The notes under the pieces were generated by a model. That model saw nothing but the letters and a program-made list of their open reading frames with translations. It made no database searches and was not told where the DNA came from. From Dipteris shenzhenensis (Eukaryota > Polypodiophyta > Polypodiopsida > Gleicheniales): 64,000 nt of DNA. The DNA is taken from assembly GCA_047967505.1 (NCBI GenBank), contig CM106540.1; one strand, 5' to 3'. Position numbers and translations under genes: made by a program. This document shows, in pieces, positions 35,698 through 46,785 of this stretch (position 1 is the stretch's first letter; the number at the start of each line of letters is the position of its first letter).

Positions 35698-36516
35698 CTT
35701 TAATGACTTGAATCTAGAGTAAATGCACTTTCTTAAGCCTTGATCAAAAACCAGTACCAAAAGCCCCAAATGCTAGTTTTGCCCTAATTTCGCAGGTCAA
35801 ATTTCTGAGAGAAAACTTGAAATTTCCCACTTGTTTAGGCGATCCTTATGCTAAGACTGAACCAAAGGGCCAATCAGGAGTAGAATTTCATAACATTACA
35901 CCTGGATGGCTAGAAATTGCTAGAACCTTTGGCAAATAGCAATTCTGCACTAGCTGTTGCACTGAATTTTCGAAATTCTCAGTAACAAAAAATCAGATTA
36001 CTATCAAACTTTATCAGTTGCATCCATGGAGCTGAGCGACCATATGCACTAAAGCTGACCCAAAATGGAGTTATAAATCTGAATTTCCGCAGCATTTCTT
36101 CTATTCCAGCCAGTCGAATTTGCTCATAACTTCTCCAAACAGTTTCGAATCACCACCAAACTTAGGGAGCAGCCTTATGTGATTACTGCGAACAGATCAA
36201 GCCAAGAACGACTTAGTTTGGTGCAGTTTCTTGCGCCAGAGAGAAAACCACTTCAATGTTGACTCAATCCTCCACCATTTTAGGATTCCCACACATAGAA
36301 ATGATCAGGGAAGCAAGGACTTTCCACTGATGCAAGAAGATCCAAATTCTGAGCACTTTGAAAATCAGGGTTTCTCAGAGCCTGCCATGTGGCAGCTCAC
36401 AACAGAAGGTACTTCTGGCGCTGAATTTTTGCAGAGATGTAGGCCCTAGGCTCAAGAGTAGATGCTCCAAATTTCGAAGTGATTGGACAAAGAATTTCCC
36501 ACAAATTCCCACGAAA

Positions 36517-36532
36517 AGTGCTCTAATACCAA
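36517..36532 (-). other. Primer-binding site of the chromovirus
   Basis: The minus strand reads TTGGTATTAGAGCACT immediately inside the 5' LTR. This is one base off the tRNA-Met complement TGGTATCAGAGC. Confidence 0.82.
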
Positions 36533-36973
36533 TGCAACAAGACTGCTCCTAACTGACAGTAAACTTCCCTAAAATTGGTAGAATATGCAGGAAAGTTAGA
36601 GTAGTGAAGTACCTTATGTTTTAGGAAAAAGGAAGGAGTGGAAGGTCATGGGCTGGACCTACAACAGAGACTTGTGAGGGGCTGCACAAGGACAGGAGGA
36701 AGTCAATCCTTTTTAGAATTCAGCTGAGTATTGAACTCTTGCTGTAATTTCTATTTCAGTAATGAAGTACAAGTCATGAATGTCTTGCCAAGTACAAGAG
36801 CCCTTATATAGGTATGGCCCAGGGTAGTACAAAGCAGTATTGCTTATGGGATTACCACCTAGGATGCCACATGCCAACTTATGGTATCCCCTAAAAAAAG
36901 AAGAAAACACTTACAAGCCAATAAAGGCCTTTCTACTTACTTTGAGCCTAAGTAAAAAGTAACCTCTGTTACT
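36533..36973 (-). repeat. 5' LTR of the chromovirus
   Basis: Collinear with 29590-30034. The last plus-strand base is t instead of a, so the terminal TG of the minus-strand LTR reads AG. Confidence 0.95.
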
Positions 36974-36978
36974 GGATT

Positions 36979-37225
36979 TTGGGAGGTTTAAATGCTCTAT
37001 ATAGCTTCCAAAATAAATGCAGGAAAGTGCATCTTTGGAAATTGGGAAATGAGAAAGTTTATGTACACCATGCTTGTGCAAACAGTAATTCTTTACGGAT
37101 GCCCCGCTTGGGGGCACCTGGGCTGTCTAGGATTCACTGGGAAAGAATAGAAACTTTACATAAATGCTTCCTAATAGGGGAGTTAGGGGTTAAGGCACAG
37201 ACATCCTATATGTACTTATATTATA
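36979..37225 (+). pseudogene. LINE ORF2, part 2 (after the chromovirus)
   Basis: Continues the LINE protein with LGGLNALYSFQNKCRK, a frameshift, then VILYGCPAWG-like sequence and LGVKAQTSYM, all standard in the region after the RT of this LINE clade. It is broken again near 37226 by another insertion. Confidence 0.85.
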
Positions 37226-38104
37226 CCCTAAATCTCAAACAAAAATGGCAACCAAAGCATTCTAGAGGGTAGGATTGGAAAGTCACTATCATGTATTTTG
37301 GGACTACAATTTTGATCCAGCCACTTTGGTAGTATATTAGGTGATGGCTCTCTCAGGCTCAACTTTTTTTCCCATTTAGATGGAAGCATGTCCTTGTGGG
37401 GGAGAAGGTTAAAAAAAATAGCTTACAATTTGGTGATGAGAGTAGGGTCTCTGGAGATGATTTGGACCTCAAAAATAATCTTGTGTTTCGGCACTATAAG
37501 CTCCTGTTGGTTATCCTCCCCATGTGTTCATGACCCTTCTGACCTTTCTTATTCCACATGGCAATGATTTAGTCAATTCTTCCAAAGATGTGGGAGATGC
37601 TCTTCCATGAGCTTACCTTGCTAATTTTATTTGTCATATTCTTTTTTTATCTCATTTAATAAAGCTTGCTTATTTATTGCAAAAAAGAGGGGATGTGGAA
37701 GTGGTGCACGAGCATATGTGATCATTGGTACCATCTTTGTGAATTTGGTAGGAGCACAAAGGAGCACGCTCAAACTTAAGTTCAAGTGTATGGCAGTTAT
37801 TGCACTAGCTTTTGCCATCATAATGTTCTTTGAACATGAGCTTTTGTGATCACTGGTAACATCTTTGTGAGTTTTTCTCAAGAATTCTCGAACTTCAGTT
37901 CAAGCTACTGCCTACAGATTGTTCCTTGAACATGAGTAGATGTGATCGCTAACATCTTGTGACTTGGATTGGAGCATGCTCAAAAACCTAAGCACAATAA
38001 CTAATTCAAGGGATATGGATGCTCAACAAGTTACATTAGATCCTTTGGTAAGATAATCTATACCAAATCTACACAAGTGCTATCGCAAATCACCCAAAAA
38101 AGCT
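37226..38104. mobile_element. Insertion of unknown type within the LINE
   Basis: About 880 bp that are not part of the LINE protein. It includes a poly(A)-signal-like ttaataaag near 37658 and three diverged copies of gtgatca(c/t)tggta..catctttgtga (about 37719, 37849, 37942), each followed by ctcgaac- or ctcaaac-type sequence, with periods of about 130 and 93 bp. The ends are approximate and no target duplication was confirmed. Confidence 0.4.
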
Positions 38105-38930
38105 TCACCTGGTATGATACCTCTAGAAGGGGAAGCATTCTGTGAATTCATGGCATACCTCAACAAAGTTGAGAAGATGAATGACAGCAGGATACCACAC
38201 AAAGCGATGGAAGCTACACGACTCATGGGTTGGCACAGAGAGGGGATGAAGTGGATGGAATCATGGGGTATAACTACCGCTGATATACCAGAAGATGCAT
38301 GTGAAATAAGAGAGATTGTGACGCAGAAAATGGTACAAAAACTATGGCAAAACCCAGGGACAAAAATGCAGTTTTATAAACAAGAAATTAACTCAATGGA
38401 CAGATATGGAATGCAGAAATACCTTGGGGAAAACATATCAACATTTAAAAGACATCGGATCTGCAAAATCAGAACCAGTTCACATGATCTCGAGGTAGAG
38501 AGGGATAGATGGGCAAGACCCAGGATCCCCAAAGAGGAAAGAATCTGCAAAATCTGCCCCACAGGAGAAGTAGAAAATGAGCAGCTTGTACTCCTCAGAT
38601 GTAGAGCATACACACACATCAAAGAAGGCTATGGGGAAAGCAAAGACCTAAAGAATCTATTGGAGCAGCCAGCCAAAAGGCTAGGAAGCTACTTAAAAGA
38701 GATTTTAGAACATCGCAACAAGGTACTGGGTCTCACTCACAAGCTAGCCCAACAAGTACTCACTACATGACAAAGCTATAAGATTTTTCTCTTCACTGGA
38801 TGTAAGGGATCACTATTAGTTAATGGTGATCGCCAATCCCATAGATCCTGAAGGGTCTCATGTGGACTTTAATACAATCATATCATCTCCCTCCCTCCCT
38901 CCCTCCCTCTCTCTCTTTGTCTCTCTTCTA
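38105..38930 (+). pseudogene. LINE ORF2 C-terminus and 3' end, part 3
   Basis: Open for 218 codons to the stop at 38768-38770, with GEAFCEFMAYLNKV, RIPHKAMEAT, ERICKICPTGEVENEQLVLL (the CCHC-like C-terminal zinc region with a changed spacing) and RNKVLGLTHKLA. The 3' UTR has gatgtaagggat and ttaatacaatcatatcatc, then a (TCCC)n/(TC)n tail. The same 3' end, inverted, occurs at 53333-53450. Confidence 0.85.
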
Positions 38931-38959
38931 ACTTTCATTGGGACGCTAAGACGTTCATT

Positions 38960-40171
38960 GGGACCCTAGGACAGATGGCTGCTCTCTAGCCAGATCCTTG
39001 CTCCAGATCCTCCTATACACAGATGACATGGTCCTACTCGCTTCCTCAGCAGAGGGTCTCAAGAGACACTTGGACGCGCTTCATACCTTTTGTGATACAC
39101 ATGACTTGAAGGTCAACCTTGGTAAAATCAAGTTCATGATCTTGGGAAGCATGCACAGAAAGGGTTTCACCTTGGATGGTGGCCGGTGAAGGTGGTTGCA
39201 TCCTACACATAGAGGGTCCTTTTCTGCAGCCCGATCTTCACGATGCAACCAACACTACAAGCCCTACTGAGTGAGGGATACGCCGTGCTTGCCAGACTCG
39301 GGCGGCAATGCTTCCACTCTCACTTTCGGATCCTCGAACCAAGACTCTTCTCTTTGACTCTTTGGTCCCAGCAGGTATGTATGGCAGCCCTTGTTGGGGG
39401 CCAGACCTATCAAAGGTAGATTGCGCTCAAGTTGAGAGGCTTCAGGTTCTCATGCTTTCATGGATGACGTCCCACATCAACAAGTCTGGCTGAGTTTGGA
39501 GCATCCCCACTACAGCTCGATGCAACGTTTCATGTTATCACATAACTCTACCCCATTAAAGAGTATGGCTCCTACACCACAAGGCAACGCAGGCTTACTT
39601 GGTTGGCATTATCCTCATCCATGGCGCTGGCGGCAAACAGTGACCAACGGTATTGGGATGCACGTACATGCAGATGGTTTGAGAACTTTGGCTCCACATA
39701 GACAGGTGACATCCATTGCAATACAGCGTTGAGGCCCCCTCCATCTGACTCACATATCACGAGGTGAACCAAGTCATCCAAGAGGATCTTTTACAATTAC
39801 ACACATTTAAGACTTGGTTCGCGCCGGTGAGCTCCTTGTGAAGCTCAATTTTTACAAAGACCATTGCCTATGGATGTTAGTAGAGGGTTTCATTGATCCA
39901 CCAGGGTACATACGGATCCACGTCCCTCAGTCCTTGAGGATCTCTATCGGCATTTTTGTGTCTCATCACACTGACTTCACACTGAGAGTGAACGAGCAGA
40001 GGGCATACCTAGAGCGGGGTCGCATCTACACCCTATGCGATCATTATGAGATCGAGTCAGAGGAACATTTCGCTTTTAGATGCCCGGTGTACTATGAGAT
40101 CAGAGGCCGCTATCATTGCCTCTTCAGGGATGCTTTCAGACCTCTATCCAACCTTTTGTCCTACCTAGATC
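38960..40171 (+). pseudogene. Second LINE, ORF2 RT and C-terminal part (before the hAT)
   Basis: Starts in the RT with LLYTDDMVLLASSAEGL (catalytic DD) and LKVNLGKIKFMILG. After frame changes comes DSLVPAGMYGSPCWGPDLSK, then at 39814-40171 LRVNEQRAYLERGRIYTLC and HFAFRCPVYYEIRGRYHCLF. The reading frame crosses into 43562 when the hAT is removed (SYLD-QRWLAAFIHEI). Confidence 0.88.
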
Positions 40172-40668
40172 CATAGTTTTTTCCATACGTTACCATACGC
40201 ATACGTCATACGAGTACGGAAGTATGATTGGAGTATGGTTCAGCCCTTGGGGCTGAAACATACGTGACCCTAGTTTTATCCAAAAAATTTCAGAAAAATA
40301 TAGATTGATCATTGATCATTGTACACATTAAATTGACACAGAGGTATTAAACTAAATCTTGAAACTTGTATAATTGTATTAATTTTAAAGTCGTCAATCA
40401 TGAGTCATGAGTCATGAGTCGTGAATCGTGATTCTTCATTCATGAAAGACTCCAGCCTCCAGAGACCGTAGTCATCTGGATTCTACATTTTGATACATCA
40501 TAGATGGAATCATAGATCATAGATCAATAATCAATACTACACCAAATTTCAAAAGGTCCAAAACATCATGATCAAACTTCAAAGGAAGTAGGTACACCGT
40601 ATTAGTAACTACACCAAAACATGAAAGGCAAAACATCATAAAGAAAAGGCTGCCAGTGTGCCACAGCC

Positions 40669-42897
40669 TCAAGCTGCATCTTCATTCTCATCCTCTTGCT
40701 CATCCTCATCCTCATCATCATCTGCATCAATGCCTGCACCCTCCTCATCCTCCTCCTCCTCCTCATCACTATCATCCTCATCTGCCTCGCCATGGAACTC
40801 CAAAAGACTAGAGCTGCTTGAAGCTGCAGCAACATCCATCGTTCCTGTAAGTGTAACAATAGGGGCTGCAATGTCTTCTCCCTCTGTATCTGCTTGCCTC
40901 GCTAGCAGCCTATCATCATCCTTCTCCTTGTTGATCATTTCTAGGGTCACTTCTATCTTCTCAAATCCCCTTTCCTTGATTTTGAAAATGAGACGCAAAT
41001 TAGTATGGATGTATACTAATTTCTCGGTATTCTTTGGAAGCAGCCTATTCCTTCTTTTAGTATGGATAAGAGAGAATGTGCTCCAATTCCTCTCACAAGG
41101 AGAAGCACATGTGCCTTGCGAGAGCACTCGAAGAGCTAACCGCTGTAAATTTGGTGTGTGAGCCCCAAATGTCTCCCACCATTTCACCCCTTGGTGCATT
41201 CTCTTTTCATCCTTTGCAATCGCACGAGCAAATGTGCCTGACATGGATTTGTAAATATCCAACTCATCACATAAGGTGCCTTGGCTGTCAACATCATACT
41301 TGGTGTACCGCTCTATGGCATCCATCCACCCATCGTGCACCTCCTTGTCACTATCTGGATTTTTCTCTCTCCAAATAGGATGGAGAACAAACGCTACCGC
41401 ATGCAATGGAGAATGCATCATATTCCACCTGTCAACACATAAGGCTCTAACATCAGCCAGCTTTGAGGATTCAATCCCATCAATAGTTGCCATCTTCTCG
41501 ACCATCCGATCAGTGAGTTCATATACGAGTCCCATGGTAGCCCCTTCCCTATCAGCCAGGCGAAGGATCTTCAAAATAGGTGCACAAAGCTTCACAATGA
41601 GTCTTGCATCTTGCCAAAATGAAGCACCCAATATAATAGAAGACAGCTGTTGTGCTTTCACAGTGCGTGACACCTTCTTCTTGCAAGACTCATCACTGAC
41701 AACCATGCGACGCAATCCATTGTATACCCTCTCATCCAACAAGTTTGCTAACATGATAAACATGTAAGCAAACCGTGTTTGTGCTGGCTTGACCAATTCC
41801 TTCTTGCTGAATTTTCTATACATTGCTAACACGGTGTGTTTCCGGGTAACAAATGTCACAATCATGTTAGCATGTACCAACACTGGCTTTATCCATGGAA
41901 GCTTTCCAATGTCCTCAAACAAGAGGTCAAGGCAATGGCATGTGCATCTAGTATAGAAAATGTGAGGCCACTCTTCCTCCACCAATTCTCCTGCCCGCAC
42001 ACAGTTAGATGCATTGTCCATACACACCTGCACCACATTTTCAGCCCCAACATCAAGAATGGCATCTTTCAGTATCCCAAAGATGTACTCCCCTGACTTA
42101 TACTGCCCACTTGTGTCCACGGACTTCAAGAAGGCTGAACCATATATGCATGAGACCATAATATTGATTATAGGCCGGCGTCGAGTGTCAGACCAACCAT
42201 CACAAGTTATGGTGCAGCCATATTTTTTCCACTTATCCCGAAACTGTAGCATCTCTTGATCTATGCATACTGCTTCATTAGTTAGCTCCGTTGTGCGCAA
42301 AACATTGTAGGATGGAGGCTTGAAGGTAGGCCCAACTTGGCCAATGGCACGAACCATCTCCAAAAAATAAGGGCTCCTCACCTTCCAATGAGGAATATCC
42401 TCTGCAAAGAAAAAACGACGGAGAGCAATGTATGCATCCTTCCGTGCTTGTGACTCCCATGCCTTTTCCAAGGTTCCCTTTGACGTCTTCAACTTCTTTT
42501 GCTTTGGCTCATATGCACTGCCAGATGCATTTCCACTTGCAGTACCACTCACTGAGGCATCTCCCAAATCAGCCACATCTTCAACAAGCTGTTTTGCAGC
42601 AGTTTTTAGGGCCACCTTTGCCTGCAATCTTCGACAAGTATCTTTCACATTTTCAGGAGGAGCAGTACACTTGTCAACCCCCAAGCCTGTGAGCCCAAGA
42701 AAATGTGCCCTTATACGGGTCGGTCCTCCATCCCATGAATGAGGGCAATATTTACATTTACAAGTGAATTGGCCCTTCCCCAAAGGCTTCAAGGCCTCTA
42801 CAAATTCCCATTCTGGTCCTTTTTGTCTTCCCATTTGTAGATCTGCAAGCTGCAAATTTGCAAAAGAGGGCAAATAAGGCATTGGGCAAAGGAACAA
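40669..42897 (-). CDS. hAT transposase, 742 codons, uninterrupted
   Basis: The domains are in the right order. A BED-type zinc finger (CKCKYCPHSWDGG, then H65 and C77) starts at MGRQKGPEW, residue 22, the likelier initiator (42834). The RNase H-like core has D233 in CDGWSDT, D294 in CMDNASN and TCHCLDLLFEDIGK (about 318-331). The C-terminal hAT dimerisation region carries CERNWSTFSLIHTKRRNRL with E602. The last 40 residues are almost all Asp/Glu. Length and residues are those of autonomous plant hATs. The first 21 residues contain TTGCAG and may be intron rather than coding. No disabling change was seen, so activity is possible but unproven. Confidence 0.95.
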   Translation of the reverse strand: MFLCPMPYLPSFANLQLADLQMGRQKGPEWEFVEALKPLGKGQFTCKCKYCPHSWDGGPTRIRAHFLGLTGLGVDKCTAPPENVKDTCRRLQAKVALKTAAKQLVEDVADLGDASVSGTASGNASGSAYEPKQKKLKTSKGTLEKAWESQARKDAYIALRRFFFAEDIPHWKVRSPYFLEMVRAIGQVGPTFKPPSYNVLRTTELTNEAVCIDQEMLQFRDKWKKYGCTITCDGWSDTRRRPIINIMVSCIYGSAFLKSVDTSGQYKSGEYIFGILKDAILDVGAENVVQVCMDNASNCVRAGELVEEEWPHIFYTRCTCHCLDLLFEDIGKLPWIKPVLVHANMIVTFVTRKHTVLAMYRKFSKKELVKPAQTRFAYMFIMLANLLDERVYNGLRRMVVSDESCKKKVSRTVKAQQLSSIILGASFWQDARLIVKLCAPILKILRLADREGATMGLVYELTDRMVEKMATIDGIESSKLADVRALCVDRWNMMHSPLHAVAFVLHPIWREKNPDSDKEVHDGWMDAIERYTKYDVDSQGTLCDELDIYKSMSGTFARAIAKDEKRMHQGVKWWETFGAHTPNLQRLALRVLSQGTCASPCERNWSTFSLIHTKRRNRLLPKNTEKLVYIHTNLRLIFKIKERGFEKIEVTLEMINKEKDDDRLLARQADTEGEDIAAPIVTLTGTMDVAAASSSSSLLEFHGEADEDDSDEEEEEDEEGAGIDADDDEDEDEQEDENEDAA

Positions 42898-43339
42898 TTT
42901 CCAAAGAGGGCTTGAAGTCCTTGCAGGCTGCCCTGTTAGATGGCATCAACTAAAGAGAGAGCACTTGCTGCAAAACAAGGAAAAAAAGCAGCCATTGCAT
43001 TTACCTTGACACTTGGAGCAGGTAGAGCGTAGAGGCAAGATGCGGGCTGCAACTGTACGGTGACCACTCACCTCCAAAGCAAGTATAAGAGGGCAAAGGG
43101 CTGTCTAAATAGAGGGCAGCAAGGTGCTGAAGAAGAGGGCAAACTGAAGAGCTTAGAAGAGTGAAGGGCTGAGGGGACTCGGGAGTCGGGACTGAAGAAG
43201 AGGGCAGCACTGAGCAAGGTGCAGAAGAAGCTTAGAAGAGGGCAAAGGGCTGCAGCCTGCCTAAATAGAAGCAAACGTCAGCCTAAATAGGCTCTTGAGG
43301 CAGCAATGGTCGGTGTGCAGCGGCAAGCCTGCAAGCAGA

Positions 43340-43555
43340 GCGTCGGTCGACGGTGAACAGTACGGAAGCCTTCGCAAGGATGTCGTACGGAATCCGGATT
43401 CGAATTTCGAACATCGCAGCCCAGCAACAATATAAGGTACGCATCCCGATTTTTTAACCCCCAAAAAAAGTCACGTACGGAAATCCGTACGGACGTCCGT
43501 ACGTACGGCCGTACGGAATCCGTACGGAAAAACTGATCGTACGCGTACGGATGCA
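43340..43555. repeat. CGTACG-rich subterminal block of the hAT, right end
   Basis: Dense, partly palindromic series such as acgtccgtacgtacggccg and gtacggaatccgtacgg. It mirrors the less perfect CATACG series at the left end. Likely transposase-binding repeats, and also self-complementary enough to fold. Confidence 0.8.
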
Positions 43556-43561
43556 ATCATG

Positions 43562-44204
43562 CCTAGATCAAAGATGGCTAGCGGCTTTCATCCATGAGAT
43601 TGATTGAAACAAGAGCATTTGCTCATATCACAGTGGCGAGACCAGGACGTACAGGCAGACTCCACTCAGAGCATGATTACTGAGTTTTTCTAGCTAGACA
43701 CCACTAACCGGCAAGGCTAAGGGGGATATCGGATCCGTGGATCACAGCAAGAAACACGTCTGACTCACCAGCAAGTTGAGACATAGATCAGACTAGGGGG
43801 ACCTTCCCTCCATGCTCACCAAACCAGAGCATGGCAGATTGGCGTGACAGTAGCACTGGTTCGCACCAGGGCCATAGCTAGGAGACCACAACAGACCACA
43901 CGTACTGACAACCGTCAAGGTCCCATCACAGGTTTTACGCCGCTGTAGCAACCTCGCACATCACCAACCCCCTCTTAGTCTTCTCGACCAACCTTCCCTA
44001 GATGGGTATCACAATGCCGTCAATCCTCACCCTCTCCATGAACTCAGAGAGTTGTCTCTCTTTATGGTATCATTATGATCATGAATTTTTTCTTGTGTTG
44101 ATCATGGGTGTTGAATCTTGATGCATGTTTAGAGGCTCCACCCCTCAGCCCATATCAGCATTTTTAAGTCTCGTAGACCCTTTGGTCTTTCAAAAACTTT
44201 TAAT

Positions 44205-44208
<4 letters not shown>
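43562..44208 (+). pseudogene. Second LINE, C-terminus and 3' UTR (after the hAT)
   Basis: Resumes as QRWLAAFIHEID and stop. The 3' UTR ends gaccctttggtctttcaaaaacttttaataaa and then a (TC)n tail. The same 3' end pattern is found at 47640 and 48540. Confidence 0.85.

Positions 44209-44243
<35 letters not shown>
44209..44243 (+). repeat. (TC)n tail
   Basis: About 17 TC units between the LINE 3' end and the start of the next LINE fragment; probably the LINE's own 3' tail. Confidence 0.9.
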
Positions 44244-44248
<5 letters not shown>

Positions 44249-44413
44249 ATCGGAGGTGAAGCCGCCCATTCCCATCACAAATCCAACTGGTTGGCACACA
44301 TATGTATGCTCCCTCTATGATGTCCCGGGTCAAACGCCACCTGATATGTCCTCTATGCCCAGACCCACTACATGTCACTTGTTTACTACGCAAAATGTAC
44401 GGGTTGTCCTTCT
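44244..44413 (+). pseudogene. LINE fragment, region upstream of the RT
   Basis: Encodes KPPIPITNPTGWHTYVCSLY and MPRPTTCHLFTTQN. These are the same residues, in order, as the LINE at 48693 (HVSSLYDVPM, FMPRPTTCHLFTTQN). Cut by the copia LTR at 44414. Confidence 0.85.
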
Positions 44414-45400
44414 TGTTAGAAATGACCCAACAGAGGGTACGCACAACGGAAGACTGATAGAATAGCCCAAGAGCTCACACAGTGTGGTGTGGGGTGTGGA
44501 ATCACAAACTTCTTAACTTATGTGCATAAAATAGATGTGTAGACTCATCAATAGACAATGAACCAGCCAGAGAGAGAAACCACCAAAACAATATATTTCC
44601 GTCCAAAGCTATGGACACAATACAAAAGAGATAGATCCAGAGTCCCACCAATGGTGTGGTCCTTTGATCTTACCACAAGGTACTTCTCCTATCTGCTGGC
44701 TATCTCTAGACTCGAGCCCGCGTCCTCCACCTCGAGCATCTGTAGACTTTCTGTCCAAAATGGTTCTCTACCTTACTGCCTGTAGATCAGCCTAGGTAGG
44801 CAGCCCTTTCTCAGCTTTGTCTGCAGCTTGTATGTGCCTCCTTCACCTCCTGGATGTAGGCCCAAGGAAGGTCCTCCTGCTGCTTCAATCTGCTGGTGGT
44901 TGGCTGCTCCAGAGAATGAGTTATGAGGGCACAAAGGCCCTCCTTATATAGGGCACAAGGCCCTCCAAAACCAACCGACCAGCCAGCCCTAATTGGGCCG
45001 ACTGGCTGGTCTGTAGCAGCCCTAACCAACAGACCAGTTGGTTGGCTGGTTGGCTGCCTATCCAGCCCTATTTAGGGCCCTTTGCTGGTCCTTTGTTCCA
45101 TTCAGGGCCCAGCCCCTTTGGACTCCTTACCCCACCACCTGCCAGCCTTGTTTGCAGGCCATAGACCTGCCCAATACCTGCTGCAACAGTGCGACTCCAT
45201 GCTTCTGCTGATCCGCCTCTGCTCAGCCCTTGTCCGGACCCTGGCGCACCCTGCACACCTTCCGTACACTGCCCTGCAGCAGCCCATACTGATCCGTACA
45301 GTGGCTGTCCCCTTTCTCTGGGCATACCTTGCCCTAGGTCTCCCTCCCCCATGCTCTCCTCATTTGGGGGCTTACAGATGGGGAGGTGACCTTTCCAACA
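44414..45400 (-). mobile_element. Copia-like 3' LTR
   Basis: 987 bp with ends TGTTAGAAA and TTTCCAACA. A purine tract on the minus strand (GTGAGAGGGGG, 45411-45401) lies directly outside the right end, which makes this the 3' LTR of a minus-strand element. Related to 649-1860. Confidence 0.75.
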
Positions 45401-46380
45401 CCCCCTCTCACCGACACATCTCAGCCCAATGCCAACACGTCGATGACGATGTTCCAATAACTCCTTGGTTGTAGTCCTCTGGAACTTTTCGATGCCAAAA
45501 TCTTACCCTGGCTTTTCATCCAGTGGCTCCTGCTCCACCAGGTTTGGTTCCGCTTTCGCACACCATCCTGGTACACAGGTCCATCTTTGGTAGCACCTCC
45601 TGGCACCACCATCTTCCGTCACATTCCTGCCTTCGAACTCGAGCAATCCAGCCGTCACGATCTTCCAGTTGTCCCCCTCATAATGAGTGAGCACCCTGGA
45701 GTCTTCCAGGCACCATGCTCTGAGGGTCTGTTTCAACCCGTCCTTCTTTTGGCAAAGTCTACAACCAATGAATATTTCCAAATTACCTGGACCATGAACT
45801 CTCGCTGAGTTCTCAAGCAGGTACTCTTCTGGCTTCAGTATTCTTGTCCATCACCTTCTAGCAATCTGCGTCCGAGATTTGAAGAAGTACCAATACTTCC
45901 CCTTCTGCCTTCAAAGAAGGCCAATTCCTTCCAATCTCGTATCACCTGAGACAAATGAAGAGCAGAGTCTCTCCACAGCATGCTATAAAGGCTCAAATGC
46001 AAAATATCAAGTACATACCAGACTGTTGTATTGCCTGTCTGTTTGCTCTGAAAGCAAACCCTGTACCTCAATGAGGCACCCACCAAGAGCCTATGTAATC
46101 CTTTACTGTCCCCTTCTAAAGTACAGCATCCATCTGACCATGAGACCCCAGGGCTTTCCATGGAATCCACCCTCGTGTTAGTGTCAACAGCCACGCACCT
46201 GGAAGATACCAAGCGCTCCATGCTGTCCTTCACCTTCACAAAGGCATCTGACTCCTCGTCGACCCACATCTCTACGTCAAACATCCTCACTGTGATTTCT
46301 TGGTCAACATATCTAACCTTGGTAACACTCAGTGATGTCACTAGGAACAACTCTTTGATTACCACATTTGCTTTGGCCTC
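45401..46380 (-). pseudogene. Degenerate interior next to the copia-like 3' LTR
   Basis: Minus-strand ORFs of 92 and 176 codons (45503-45781, 45835-46365) without a domain I can name. Given its place it should be the end of a copia pol, but it lacks recognisable RT or RNase H motifs, so a large deletion has brought gag close to the 3' LTR. Confidence 0.4.
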
Positions 46381-46785
46381 TCCCTTTGAATCTAAGTCGC
46401 GGACTCCTTTTTGTTTTTCTGATCCGCCTTTTTCTTTCTGCAGTCCTTTGCAAAATATGCTGGCATATCACAGTAGAAGCACTTCTTCTTCTGCTTCCTC
46501 TTCGAAGTCTCCTCATCGTCAGAGTCGTCTTTCTTGGACTTGCCACCGTTGGGCTTACCCTTTCCTTTGCCAACGTAATCCTTCGCCAGCATCGCCTTGT
46601 CGTCTTTGTCCTCGTTGTAGAGCTTCTCCCGAGCTTCCTCCTGTAGCAGTAATGGACCCAACTCCTCAAATGTTAGAGGTTTGGTCCTCTATCCTGCTGT
46701 CACGGTCGTAACAAAGCTCTTGAAACTCCGAGGTAGTCTTCTCAGTACCATCAAGGCCAAATGGCATGAGTCTCTCATTCACTAT
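46381..46785 (-). pseudogene. Copia gag, C-terminal half with zinc knuckle
   Basis: Minus-strand gag reading LMVLRRLPRSFKSFVTTV, a stop, then PLTFEELGPLLLQEEARE and a Lys-rich stretch leading to the zinc knuckle CFYCDMPAYFAKDC. The knuckle's conserved His is Tyr, which should impair zinc binding. It abuts an oppositely oriented gag N-terminus at about 46785. Confidence 0.85.

Larger units (their letters stand above)
29590..36973 (-). mobile_element. Ty3/gypsy chromovirus, full length but decayed
   Basis: A 7.4-kb element with LTRs of 445 and 441 bp, a tRNA-Met-like primer site, a polypurine tract and an exact target duplication GGATT (29585-29589 and 36974-36978). On the minus strand it encodes gag, zinc knuckle, aspartic protease, reverse transcriptase/RNase H, integrase and a C-terminal chromodomain, the order of Ty3/gypsy chromoviruses. 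Several frameshifts, an in-frame stop and a 146-bp duplication make it non-autonomous now. It sits inside a LINE, itself inside PGM intron 1-2. Confidence 0.96.
40172..43561 (-). mobile_element. hAT DNA transposon with full-length transposase
   Basis: 3,390 bp flanked by an exact 8-bp duplication CCTAGATC (40164-40171 and 43562-43569), the hallmark of hAT insertion. The ends are related imperfect inverted repeats, CATAGTTTTTTCCATACG and CATGATTGCATCCGTACG (13 of 18 matches). Both subterminal regions carry many CRTACG motifs (about 40181-40240 and 43360-43555), candidates for transposase binding. The transposase ORF is uninterrupted. The element lies inside a LINE in PGM intron 1-2. Confidence 0.93.

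Noticed and set aside
40658-41161. Plus-strand ORF of 167 codons rich in Ser
   Set aside because: Antisense of the acidic tail of the hAT transposase; the GAT/GAG codons read as a Ser-rich frame on the other strand.
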